Part shown: piece by piece, positions 6,637-13,619 of the stretch | Layout of the letters: each line of letters starts with the position of its first letter | Numbering within the stretch: position 1 is the stretch's first letter | Assembly: GCA_947258835.1 (NCBI GenBank) | Contig: CAMYJY010000012.1 | Location: 1 to 16,732, forward strand | Length of the DNA: 16,732 bases | From: an uncultured Pirellulales bacterium | GTDB lineage: Bacteria > Planctomycetota > Planctomycetia > Pirellulales > Lacipirellulaceae | Direction of reading: 5' to 3' | Notes under the pieces: generated by a model | What the model was told of the DNA's origin: nothing | Seen by the model: only the letters and a program-made list of their open reading frames with translations | The model's database searches: none | Program-made: the position numbers and the translations under genes

Positions 6637-6680
6637 TGTGTGCGTGCTTAGGCCGCCACAGACGCATTGGCACGCACACA
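6637..6680. promoter_or_regulatory. Perfect 11-base inverted repeat upstream of the ATPase operon
   Basis: TGTGTGCGTGC at 6637-6647 is repeated exactly in inverted form at 6670-6680, with 22 bases between. It lies 70 bases before the start of the ATPase gene. No T run follows, so it is not a typical terminator. It could be an operator or an mRNA leader hairpin for the two-gene module. Confidence 0.4.
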
Positions 6681-6749
6681 ACCCTTCCATTGGCGACTCT
6701 CTCCGTTAAACTGAACCGAATCCAAAGTTTCTACTGGTCAGTGAAGAAA

Positions 6750-7904
6750 ATGTACATCTCTAATCTCAAGTTACGAAATTGGCGAAACTTCACAAAGGTT
6801 GAGGCCAACTTCCGGGAGACGACATATGTGATCGGCCCCAACGCATCCGGAAAATCCAATCTTTTGGATGTTTTCAGGTTCATGCGAGACATTGCCAACC
6901 CAAAGGGTGGTGGCTTGCAGCAGGCGATAGATACGCGGGGGGGGCTAAGCAAGGTGCGAAGTTTAGCCGCGCGAAAACAGCCATGGATCGAACTCGAATT
7001 TGAATTCCGAGAATCACTGGAAGACCAGAACTCCCCCCCTGACTGGAGATACGTGCTGTGGTTCAACCATGAGGGGACGGGCAAGCAACGCCCCATCGTT
7101 CTGAAAGAAGAAGCTCACCATCACAATAAGCTAACATTTAGACGACCTAACGAAGAGGACAAGGACGATAGGGAAAGGCTGACACAGACACATTTAGAGC
7201 AGATAAATATGAATCGCGAATTCCGCGAGATATCAACATTCTTCACCGACGTTTTGTATCTGCACTTGGTTCCGCAGTTACTGAAGTACAGCGATCATTT
7301 AGCCTTGAAGCACCTGGAGTCAGACCCGTTTGGACAGGGGTTCCTCGAAGAAATAACCGGAACTCAGTCGCGAACGCGTGATTTCCGACTGCGCACGATT
7401 GAAGAGATTCTCCAAAAAGTCATTCCAAACTTGGAACAATTGCGTTTTGTGAAGGATGATGCCACGGGACGCCCGCATTTGGAAATGCTCTACAATCACT
7501 GGCGACCCAATGCTGGCTGGCAACGCGAGGATCAATTCTCTGACGGAACACTGCGAATGATAGCCATGCTTTGGACGCTATTATCATCGAACAGAATGAT
7601 ACTGCTTGAAGAACCAGAACTTTCTTTGCATAAAGCCATTGTGGAGCAGATACCCGGTCTACTTTACAAAACACGTCAGTCACGACGAAAATCAGGCGGT
7701 CAAATTGTCGTTAGTACGCATAGCGAAGTCATGCTATCAAGCAAGAGCGTTGTTGGAGATTTCTTGATCTTAAAGCCTGGAAAAGGTGGAGAGGCGACAC
7801 GGATCGAGCCGCCTTCAAGAGAGGATATTGCGGCAATGCAGGCGGGACTCTCACCTGCTGACGTTCTATTACCAAAGACGGGCGAAACGATTCAAAGGAT
7901 CTAG
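6750..7904 (+). CDS. AAA/ABC-type ATPase (RecF/OLD-like) of a putative defence module
   Basis: The 384-residue protein has the layout of SMC/RecF/OLD-type ATPases. It opens with ISNLKLRNWRNF (3-14), which is typical of that group. Walker A is GPNASGKS at 29-36. After a long variable middle come an ABC-like signature FSDGTLR (263-269), Walker B MILLEEPE (283-290) with paired glutamates, D-loop SLH, and the switch histidine in VVSTHS (320-325). It has no fused Toprim nuclease domain, unlike full OLD or GajA proteins; the next gene appears to supply it. ATG 6750 is chosen because homology starts at once; GTG 6741 is possible. Base composition is lower in GC than its neighbours (23 G+C in 7201-7260, against 36 in 9481-9540 within alaC), suggesting transfer. 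The ATPase fold is secure; the defence role is inferred. Confidence 0.85.
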   Translation: MYISNLKLRNWRNFTKVEANFRETTYVIGPNASGKSNLLDVFRFMRDIANPKGGGLQQAIDTRGGLSKVRSLAARKQPWIELEFEFRESLEDQNSPPDWRYVLWFNHEGTGKQRPIVLKEEAHHHNKLTFRRPNEEDKDDRERLTQTHLEQINMNREFREISTFFTDVLYLHLVPQLLKYSDHLALKHLESDPFGQGFLEEITGTQSRTRDFRLRTIEEILQKVIPNLEQLRFVKDDATGRPHLEMLYNHWRPNAGWQREDQFSDGTLRMIAMLWTLLSSNRMILLEEPELSLHKAIVEQIPGLLYKTRQSRRKSGGQIVVSTHSEVMLSSKSVVGDFLILKPGKGGEATRIEPPSREDIAAMQAGLSPADVLLPKTGETIQRI

Positions 7905-7905
7905 C

Positions 7906-8523
7906 TTGGCAACGATCTACTGCTATTCATTTGTTGAGGATGAACCAAGTGCGGCCGTGGTGAGAAGGCTTGTGTCAACACGAAATGCGCAGGCAAAGAA
8001 CCAACTGATCTTTCACCCTGGTTTTCCTGCGATCATGAATGGATGCAGTGAGATTCGAAAGAAGTGTCATTCGTTCATAAAAATGGCCAAAGCGGGGCTA
8101 TACACTCTCACACTGACGGATTTGGATTCAGCAGCTTGTGCTGGAGAACTAATTCGAACATGGTTCCAGATTCCTAAAATCGCACTGCCAAAAGAGGTGA
8201 TTTTTCGCGTGGCGGTAAGAGAGATCGAATCGTGGATTCTCGCCGACCACATCGCCTTGAGCAGATACATTCAGATAGCCGCCGCTAATTTCTCAAGCGA
8301 TCCGGACACGCTGAAAGATCCGAAGCAACACCTACTAGGCATAGTACGAAAAAAGGGCAAACGGAAAATACACAAGGAAATGCTGCCAGAGGGATCGGCT
8401 AGCATCGGCCCGCGTTACAACGAAGTTCTATGCGATTTTGTTCGTACTACGTGGTGTCCGAACCGTGCAGCCAGAAGATCGCCGAGTCTTGATCGAGCTA
8501 TCAAGGCTTTGTTAACAGTCTAG
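7906..8523 (+). CDS. DUF4276-like protein with Toprim-like acidic motifs, partner of the ATPase
   Basis: The 205-residue product begins TIYCYSFVEDEPSAAVVRRL (3-22), a strand ending in acidic residues then a helix, like the first Toprim motif. LTLTDLDSA (68-76) supplies a DxD pair (Asp72, Asp74). VAVREIESWILAD (102-114) resembles the conserved block of DUF4276-type proteins, which often sit next to AAA ATPases. RSPSLDRAIKAL near the end is also typical. I infer a metal-dependent nuclease or nucleic-acid-binding partner. The start is TTG 7906, with AAAGGA at 7894-7899 well placed. Only one base separates it from the ATPase stop, so translation is probably coupled. Open frame further upstream overlaps the ATPase gene and is not needed. 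The family name rests on remembered motifs, not on a search. Confidence 0.65.
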   Translation: MATIYCYSFVEDEPSAAVVRRLVSTRNAQAKNQLIFHPGFPAIMNGCSEIRKKCHSFIKMAKAGLYTLTLTDLDSAACAGELIRTWFQIPKIALPKEVIFRVAVREIESWILADHIALSRYIQIAAANFSSDPDTLKDPKQHLLGIVRKKGKRKIHKEMLPEGSASIGPRYNEVLCDFVRTTWCPNRAARRSPSLDRAIKALLTV

Positions 8524-8539
8524 CCTCAGCGAAGCTAGA
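8519..8539 (+). terminator. Weak hairpin at the end of the ATPase operon
   Basis: TCTAGC at 8519-8524 pairs with GCTAGA at 8534-8539 around a 9-base loop and includes the stop codon of the upstream gene. No T run follows, so it is at best a weak terminator or an mRNA 3'-end hairpin between converging genes. Confidence 0.25.
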
Positions 8540-8586
8540 TCGTGAGCGTCCAGCAGTATCGTTAGAAGAAATAGAGAGACTTTGCT

Positions 8587-9849
8587 TTAACCCACCACCG
8601 ACTCCGCTGGCGGCCGCTCGGAGAATTCGGCCTCGGCATCTGCCAGACAACGTTTGATTTGCCGCACCGCCTGACGCAGCCGGGCTTCGTTTTCCACCAG
8701 CGACATCCGCAAAAATCCCTCGCCGGCGGGACCAAAACCACTGCCCGGGCTCACCGCCACATTCCCCTTTTCGAGCAAGAGCATGGCAAAATCCATCGTG
8801 CTCATCCGGCTCCGCCAGGGCTCGGGCACGGGTTGCCAGACAAACATGCCCGCTTGCGGAATGTTGCTCTCCCAGCCCAACCGCTCCAGCCCCTCGCAAA
8901 GCGCATCGCGACGACTTTGGTAAATCAGGGCCTGCGCTTCCACAGCGGCTTCCGTATGGCGGAGGGCCATGATGGCGGCGATTTGAATCGCCTGGAACAT
9001 GCCGTAGTCATAATAGCCCTTGATGGTCGCCAAGGCCTGAATCATGGCGGCATTGCCGGCACAAAAACCTACCCGCCAGCCGGCCATGTTGTAGCCCTTG
9101 CTCATGGTGGTGAATTCCACGCCCACCTCGGCTGCCCCCGGCGAGGCCAAAAAACTAGGCGGCTGGTAGCCGTCGAAGGCCACGTCGGCGTAGGCGAAGT
9201 CGCTAATCACCATCAAGTTATATTTTTTGGCCAGCTGCACGACCTCGTCATAAAACGGCTGCTCCACCACGGCGCTGGAAGGATTGTGGGGATAGCACAA
9301 GATGAGGAGTTTGGGCTTGGGATACAGCGTTTCGCAGGTATACGCCACGTCGGACAGAAATTTTTCGCTATTGGCCACCGGTAGCGAAATCACATTGCCG
9401 GAGGCCAAAGCCACGGCATAAACATGCACGGGAAAATAGGGGGCCGGCACGATGGCCGTCTCGCCCGGGCCCATCAGGGCCAGGCACAGGTGGCTGAAAC
9501 CTTCCTTCGACCCCAGGCAAGTGATTACCTCGCGTTCGGGGTCCATCCGCACGCCGTATTTCTTGAGGTACTTGGCGGCTACCTCCCGCCGCAAGTTGGC
9601 GATCCCATTGGACTTGCTGTAACGATGATTCCGCGGGTCATGGGCCGCTTCGGCAAGCTTGTCGATCACGATCTCTTGGGGCGGATCACTAGGATTGCCC
9701 ATCCCCAGTTCGATCACGTCATCTCCGGCTACCCGTTTATCGTAAATGAGTTGGTTGATACGACCAAACAGATAGGGCGGCAAACGCTTCACGCGCTGCG
9801 CAACCTCCACCTGAAAGGTCGGTTCTGGGGGAGGCGGGCCAGCGGACAT
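8587..9849 (-). CDS. alaC: Class I/II PLP aminotransferase, AlaC-like (glutamate-pyruvate)
   Basis: The 420-residue protein is a fold-type I aminotransferase closest in remembered sequence to E. coli AlaC, which makes alanine from pyruvate and glutamate. Shared stretches include KRLPPYLFGRI (21-31), the MGNP block (50-53), TCLGSKEGFSHL (110-121), PAPYFPVHVYAVALASG (135-151), and the PLP-binding TTMSKGYNMAGWRVGF (247-262) with Lys251 as the Schiff-base lysine. Asn189, Asp217 and Tyr220 fit the cofactor contacts, and Arg381 the substrate carboxylate. LL-diaminopimelate aminotransferase is the main alternative, but the KGYNMAGWR and KEGFSHL blocks favour AlaC. The gene stands alone and converges with the ATPase/DUF4276-like pair. 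No strong Shine-Dalgarno sequence is visible before the ATG. Confidence 0.85.
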   Translation of the reverse strand: MSAGPPPPEPTFQVEVAQRVKRLPPYLFGRINQLIYDKRVAGDDVIELGMGNPSDPPQEIVIDKLAEAAHDPRNHRYSKSNGIANLRREVAAKYLKKYGVRMDPEREVITCLGSKEGFSHLCLALMGPGETAIVPAPYFPVHVYAVALASGNVISLPVANSEKFLSDVAYTCETLYPKPKLLILCYPHNPSSAVVEQPFYDEVVQLAKKYNLMVISDFAYADVAFDGYQPPSFLASPGAAEVGVEFTTMSKGYNMAGWRVGFCAGNAAMIQALATIKGYYDYGMFQAIQIAAIMALRHTEAAVEAQALIYQSRRDALCEGLERLGWESNIPQAGMFVWQPVPEPWRSRMSTMDFAMLLLEKGNVAVSPGSGFGPAGEGFLRMSLVENEARLRQAVRQIKRCLADAEAEFSERPPAESVVG

Positions 9850-9950
9850 GATGCTACCAACAGTAAGAATTTTTTATGGCAAATTTCGAAAATGCGTTAC
9901 TATTCAGCCAAATGACGCAGTCTGCTCGAAAGATCGGTCGTAAGTGCAAC

Positions 9951-10003
9951 TGCCACCGTTCGTAGAATTATAGCCCCTGTGGGTTCGCGACCCAATGGTG
10001 GCA
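9951..10003. repeat. Inverted repeat with an inner hairpin after the parvulin-like gene
   Basis: TGCCACC at 9951-9957 pairs with GGTGGCA at 9997-10003. Inside it, TGGGT/ACCCA (9980-9984 and 9990-9994) forms a hairpin with loop TCGCG. It lies about 100 bases past the stop of the reverse-strand parvulin-like gene and upstream of alaC. It could be a 3'-end structure, but no T run follows. Confidence 0.3.
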
Positions 10004-10100
10004 TGCCAGCAAAATTCACCGGCCGTGCTGGCCTCTGCTGAGCCAGGCTGCCGAGAGAGCTGTTAGGGCAACTCGAAAAACGGAAAAACGGCTCCAACTT

Positions 10101-12029
10101 CTACCGTTCGGCAGCGGTGGGCCGCACCGCGACGTCGCGGTGGACAGCCGGCCCATCCTCGGCACGGGCCGGCGGGGCCTGCGAGGTCCCGGCCAGATAG
10201 TTGTCGATCCGGGCCTCAGCGCGGATGGCCGCAAATTTTTCGTTCATTGCCAGCCGCAATTTTTTCTCGTAGATGTCGCGTTGCAAGATCGCATCCACCG
10301 TGGCCCGCTCAACATTCATCCGCTCGGTCCGGCCCTCGCAGCGGAGCACAATGAATTTATCACCCGTCTGCACGATGCCTGACAGCTGGCCCGGCTGCAA
10401 CTGGAAGGCAGCCTCCTCCAGTTGCTTTTGCCCGCTGTACCGCTTGATCGGCGGCACCTCGCCGCGCAACGAGCGCGTGGTCGGTTCGATGGAATATTCT
10501 TCGGCCAGATCACCAAAATAGTCCGCCGACGGATTTTGCCGGGCCTTTTCCCACACCTCCTGCGCACGGCGCATGTTGCCCAGCACAATGGCCCGGCAAC
10601 GAACCATTTCACCAAAATTGGCGTCAAACCCTTTTTGCATGTCGGCTTCGGTAACCTGTACCTCCGGAGCGGTTAATTTTTTTAAAGCTGCGGAGGGCCA
10701 CACCGAGGATTGATAATACAGGGCCCGACTCATTCCCTGTTCCTGCGCGACCGTTTTGAACCAGGTCTCCAAATCAGGCTGGTCGTGCTCGTCCACCACA
10801 CCGGCCAAGACGGCGGCATGACGCACTTCGGCGTCCAGGTCGGCCTGCGTGACCTGCAAATTCTCTCGCTGCAGGGCTTGCCGCAGTAGCTGGTGCGAGA
10901 TTTCATGCTCCAAAATTTCCTCGCCATACCGGCGGAGGCAAACTTCGCCCAGCTCCTTGAGGGTGATCCGATCGCCATTCACCGTGGCCACCACCCCAGG
11001 CATCGTCTGCCGCAACTGCGGATTGTTGTATACGTTTTGCACCGTCGCCGCAGACTGCAAACGCTCAAAAAGACCATGGGCCACCTGGCGGAGTTTTTCG
11101 TCTCGGATTTTTTCCACTACGTGATTTTGGACTTCCGCCTCACTTAACTTGCGGGCCGGAATCCGGCCTTCGCATTTCAACAGGACATATTGATTGGCCA
11201 CCTGAATCACCGGGGAAATCTCCCCCGGTTGCAGCCGAAAGGCAACCTGCTCAATCCCCGCATCGCCCACGTGCCGGCGAATGGGTTGGATCAGTCCGCC
11301 CACACTGGCACTATTGATATCAATGGAATGCTCGATTGCCGTGCGGGCAAACTGGCTGGGATCGGCCGCTAATTTGCCTTGCAGTTCCTCGGCCAACTGA
11401 GCGTCTTCCACGGCAATCAGGCGGGCCCGCACCATCTCGCCAAACTCTTGCTCAAAAGCCCGCTGCTGTTCCGCCTCCGTCACTTCAATCGCGCTGCCCT
11501 CGGCCAGCTTGCGCAGGGCGAGGGTGGGCCACACAATATCACTGGCATATTCATCGGCCGAGATGCCGCGCTCTTTGTGGAGCATCTCCAACCACTGCTC
11601 CCGCCCCAACTTAAAACGCTGGGCCATGCGATCGACCTCGGCCGCAATTTCCGCCGCCGAAATCGTAATCCCTCGCTTCGCGCAGTGACTCATGATCATG
11701 CGTTTGTTGACCAGGCTCTCCAGCACCTGCTCGCCATGGCGCTGCAGGCAGGCTTGGGTCAGAGCCTCACGGGTAATATCTTGGCCGTTGACTAGGGCCA
11801 TCACATCGTGCGGTGGAACCGCGGGGCCCTCTTCCTCAGCAGTCTGCACAGGCTGGGCAGCCGCGCGGGCCGGACGTTCCCCCGTGAATTGACGCAACTG
11901 AAACAGGCCCGTCAGGACTACGGCTGCAGCCACCATCCAACCTACCTGATGCTGCCAAGCCCAACTCATCAGACGTAAACCAATAGAGCGCGAATCGTCA
12001 TCCTGACGAACAGTCTCGGAACGAGACAT
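10101..12029 (-). CDS. Membrane-anchored protein with two tandem SurA-N/parvulin-like units (putative peptidylprolyl isomerase)
   Basis: The 642-residue protein has a short cytoplasmic start, one membrane segment at about 30-46 (GWMVAAAVVLTGLFQL) and a long part probably facing the periplasm. Two similar units follow. Unit 1 starts VMALVNGQDITREAL (76-90) and ends with GEISPVIQVANQYVLLKCEGR (269-289). Unit 2 starts VVATVNGDRITLKEL (346-360) and ends with GQLSGIVQTGDKFIVLRCEGR (547-567). Each combines a SurA-N-like helical part with a parvulin-like rotamase part (FRLQPGE and FQLQPGQ blocks), pointing to assisted folding of exported proteins. Whether the isomerase sites are active cannot be judged by eye. 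The tail after about 612 is low-complexity and rich in Pro and Ala. The ATG at 12029 has a strong AGAGGGAG about 8 bases upstream, and a promoter lies just beyond. Confidence 0.8.
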   Translation of the reverse strand: MSRSETVRQDDDSRSIGLRLMSWAWQHQVGWMVAAAVVLTGLFQLRQFTGERPARAAAQPVQTAEEEGPAVPPHDVMALVNGQDITREALTQACLQRHGEQVLESLVNKRMIMSHCAKRGITISAAEIAAEVDRMAQRFKLGREQWLEMLHKERGISADEYASDIVWPTLALRKLAEGSAIEVTEAEQQRAFEQEFGEMVRARLIAVEDAQLAEELQGKLAADPSQFARTAIEHSIDINSASVGGLIQPIRRHVGDAGIEQVAFRLQPGEISPVIQVANQYVLLKCEGRIPARKLSEAEVQNHVVEKIRDEKLRQVAHGLFERLQSAATVQNVYNNPQLRQTMPGVVATVNGDRITLKELGEVCLRRYGEEILEHEISHQLLRQALQRENLQVTQADLDAEVRHAAVLAGVVDEHDQPDLETWFKTVAQEQGMSRALYYQSSVWPSAALKKLTAPEVQVTEADMQKGFDANFGEMVRCRAIVLGNMRRAQEVWEKARQNPSADYFGDLAEEYSIEPTTRSLRGEVPPIKRYSGQKQLEEAAFQLQPGQLSGIVQTGDKFIVLRCEGRTERMNVERATVDAILQRDIYEKKLRLAMNEKFAAIRAEARIDNYLAGTSQAPPARAEDGPAVHRDVAVRPTAAER

Positions 12030-12063
12030 ACGATATTCTCCCTCTTGAAGATTTTCACGGTTA

Positions 12064-12139
12064 CTAGCACTGAGTCGCGTTGCGCGGGATTATACGGCAG
12101 GTTGGCAAATACCAACAAGAGAAACTCGCCCAGTGCTAG
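12064..12139. repeat. Inverted repeat flanking the parvulin-gene promoter
   Basis: CTAGCACTG at 12064-12072 and CAGTGCTAG at 12131-12139 are perfect inverted 9-mers 58 bases apart, one on each side of the promoter. The right arm also belongs to the 10-base palindrome GTGCTAGCAC at 12133-12142. A small hairpin GTTGG/CCAAC (12101-12116) lies between them. It could be a pair of operator sites or the 3'-end structure of frr. Confidence 0.4.
12089..12118 (-). promoter_or_regulatory. Promoter for the parvulin-like gene
   Basis: On the reverse strand a perfect TATAAT lies at 12094-12089. TTGTTG lies at 12118-12113 as the -35 box, with an 18-base spacer. Transcription would start near 12082, leaving a leader of about 50 bases with a strong Shine-Dalgarno sequence. 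The gene is therefore probably separate from the frr cluster upstream. Confidence 0.55.
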
Positions 12140-12157
12140 CACCTAGACACACATCGA

Positions 12158-12718
12158 TCAGTCGTCCATGACTTCGGCGGCCTTGGCCTGGGCCGACTCG
12201 TTGATCAGACCTTCAAATTTCTTGGTCAGCTCTTGAATCTCGCCCTTCAACTTCTTGTTGTCGTCTTCCGAGATGAGCTTTTCTTTTTCGCTCTGGTCAA
12301 CGTGCTTGTTGGCATCACGGCGGATGTTACGAATCGCGACTCGCTGCTCTTCGGCCAGGTCCTTGGTGCGGGCCACCATCGAGCGGCGGACTTCGGTGGA
12401 TAGGGCGGGGATGTTGAGCCGGACTACTTTCCCGTCACTCTGCGGCGCCAGCCCTAAATCGCTAGCAATGATCGCTTTTTCGATGTCCTTGATCGTGCCG
12501 GGGTCGAAAGGGCGAATGACCAACTGCGTGGGCTCGGGGGCGCTGACCGAAGCAATCTGCTTGAGAGGCGTCTGCGATCCGTACGCCTCCACCCGGAGAG
12601 AATCGACCAGCCCGGGATTGGCCCGGCCCGTACGAATGCCTGTCAAATCATTTTTCAACTTGGCAATGGCCTTTTCCATACGCTCTTCAGAGTCGAGCAA
12701 AATTTCTTCGGGATCCAT
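12158..12718 (-). CDS. frr: Ribosome recycling factor
   Basis: RRF works with EF-G to split the ribosome from mRNA after termination. The product is 186 residues, the usual length. Signatures are LTGIRTGRANPGLVDSLRVE (25-44), YGSQTPLKQIASVSAPEP (46-63), the hinge region LVIRPFDPGTIKDIEKAI (66-83), RLNIPALSTEVR (99-110), and the helical arm with RVAIRNIRRDANKHVDQ (125-141). The gene is last in the rpsB-tsf-pyrH-frr series, 51 bases after pyrH. The Shine-Dalgarno sequence is weak, so it may depend on read-through from pyrH. Confidence 0.97.
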   Translation of the reverse strand: MDPEEILLDSEERMEKAIAKLKNDLTGIRTGRANPGLVDSLRVEAYGSQTPLKQIASVSAPEPTQLVIRPFDPGTIKDIEKAIIASDLGLAPQSDGKVVRLNIPALSTEVRRSMVARTKDLAEEQRVAIRNIRRDANKHVDQSEKEKLISEDDNKKLKGEIQELTKKFEGLINESAQAKAAEVMDD

Positions 12719-12769
12719 AGCTTCATACCGGGTTCGGGGACGTGGCCTCTGCCGAGGTGCTGGACTGTG

Positions 12770-13531
12770 CTACACGGACGCGTCCGCGGGACAGGTACTG
12801 CTGACGGTAGTACCCAGGGTTTCCCCGCGCACCGCGCGTTCAATATTGCCATCTTGGCGGTAATTAAAAACTAAAATCGGCAGGTCGTGTTCCATGCAGT
12901 GGGCGATTGCCGTGGGATCCATCACCCGCAAATTTTGTTCTTGAACTTGCTCAAAACGTAGATGCTGGTAGAGCACAGCGTGGGGATTCTTTTCCGGGTC
13001 ATCGCTGTACACACCATCCACACGGGTGGCTTTCATCAACACGTCCGCCCCCAACTCCAAGGCCTTTTGGGCAGCCGCCGTGTCGGTTGTCACAAACGGG
13101 GCCCCCGTGCCGCCGGCAAGAATCACGATCCTTCCTTTTTCCAGGTGACGTCGCGCCCGACGGCGAATGTAGGGCTCAGCGACGCCGTCCATTTTCACCG
13201 TACTGGTCAAGCGTGTTTCACAGTCCAGGGACTCCAGAGCGTCCTGCAAGGCCAGGCCATTGATGACCGTGGCCAGCATGCCCATGTAATGGGCCGTGGC
13301 CTCTTGGATACTGGAATTGCCCGCCGTAAACTGGGCGCCGCGCAGGATATTGCCACCACCAATCACGACCGCAATTTCTACCCCTTGCAGCCGGGCCCGG
13401 TGAATTTGTGAGGCAATATCCACCACCTCCTGCATGCAGATGCCGCGTTCCCCCGGCAGAGCAAAGCTCTCGCCAGAGAGTTTCAGCACGATGCGTCGGT
13501 AGGGCCCGCGAGGCCGCTGGTCAACCGCCAT
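12770..13531 (-). CDS. pyrH: Uridylate (UMP) kinase
   Basis: PyrH phosphorylates UMP to UDP and belongs to the amino-acid kinase fold; bacterial forms are usually hexamers regulated by GTP and UTP. The 253-residue product has VLKLSGES (15-22) for phosphate binding, VVIGGGNILRG (55-65), GMLATVINGLALQDALE (84-100) and GGTGAPFVTTDTAAAQKALE (140-159), followed by LMKATRVDGVYSDDP (165-179). The frame is open back to 13759, but that extra part overlaps the tsf gene and is unlike the family. ATG 13531, behind an AAAGGAAAG, is the natural start. It lies 88 bases after tsf. The C-terminal TTVSSTCPADASV is somewhat longer than in most homologues. Confidence 0.96.
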   Translation of the reverse strand: MAVDQRPRGPYRRIVLKLSGESFALPGERGICMQEVVDIASQIHRARLQGVEIAVVIGGGNILRGAQFTAGNSSIQEATAHYMGMLATVINGLALQDALESLDCETRLTSTVKMDGVAEPYIRRRARRHLEKGRIVILAGGTGAPFVTTDTAAAQKALELGADVLMKATRVDGVYSDDPEKNPHAVLYQHLRFEQVQEQNLRVMDPTAIAHCMEHDLPILVFNYRQDGNIERAVRGETLGTTVSSTCPADASV

Positions 13532-13619
13532 AACGCCATCTTTCCTTTGCTGCACGTCCACAACCGTCTGCCATGCTTCATGGCCGCTGGAACATCCCCT
13601 GTGGTGTTGGGATCGGCAC

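Larger units (their letters stand above)
6147..6749. other. Long structured spacer between divergent carA and the ATPase gene
   Basis: This 603-base gap has no convincing gene; the 80-codon open frame at 6467-6709 has no recognisable content. It holds a run of stem-loops (about 6175-6317), a strong plus-strand terminator (6319-6357), a 23-base tandem duplication (6350-6395), a diverged REP-like hairpin (6573-6599) and an 11-base perfect inverted repeat (6637-6680). The left edge of the acquired AT-richer segment must lie somewhere in this gap, probably right of about 6400. Confidence 0.6.

Noticed and set aside
6467..6709. 80-codon plus-strand frame before the ATPase gene
   Set aside because: No recognisable content, it crosses the inverted repeats, and it lacks a clear ribosome binding site.
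8659..9384. Plus-strand open frame of 241 codons opposite alaC
   Set aside because: Shadow of the aminotransferase; His- and Gly-rich with no domain.
9971..10002. TGGGTTCGCGACCCA resembling a tRNA T-arm
   Set aside because: No matching acceptor, D-arm or anticodon arm is found around it.
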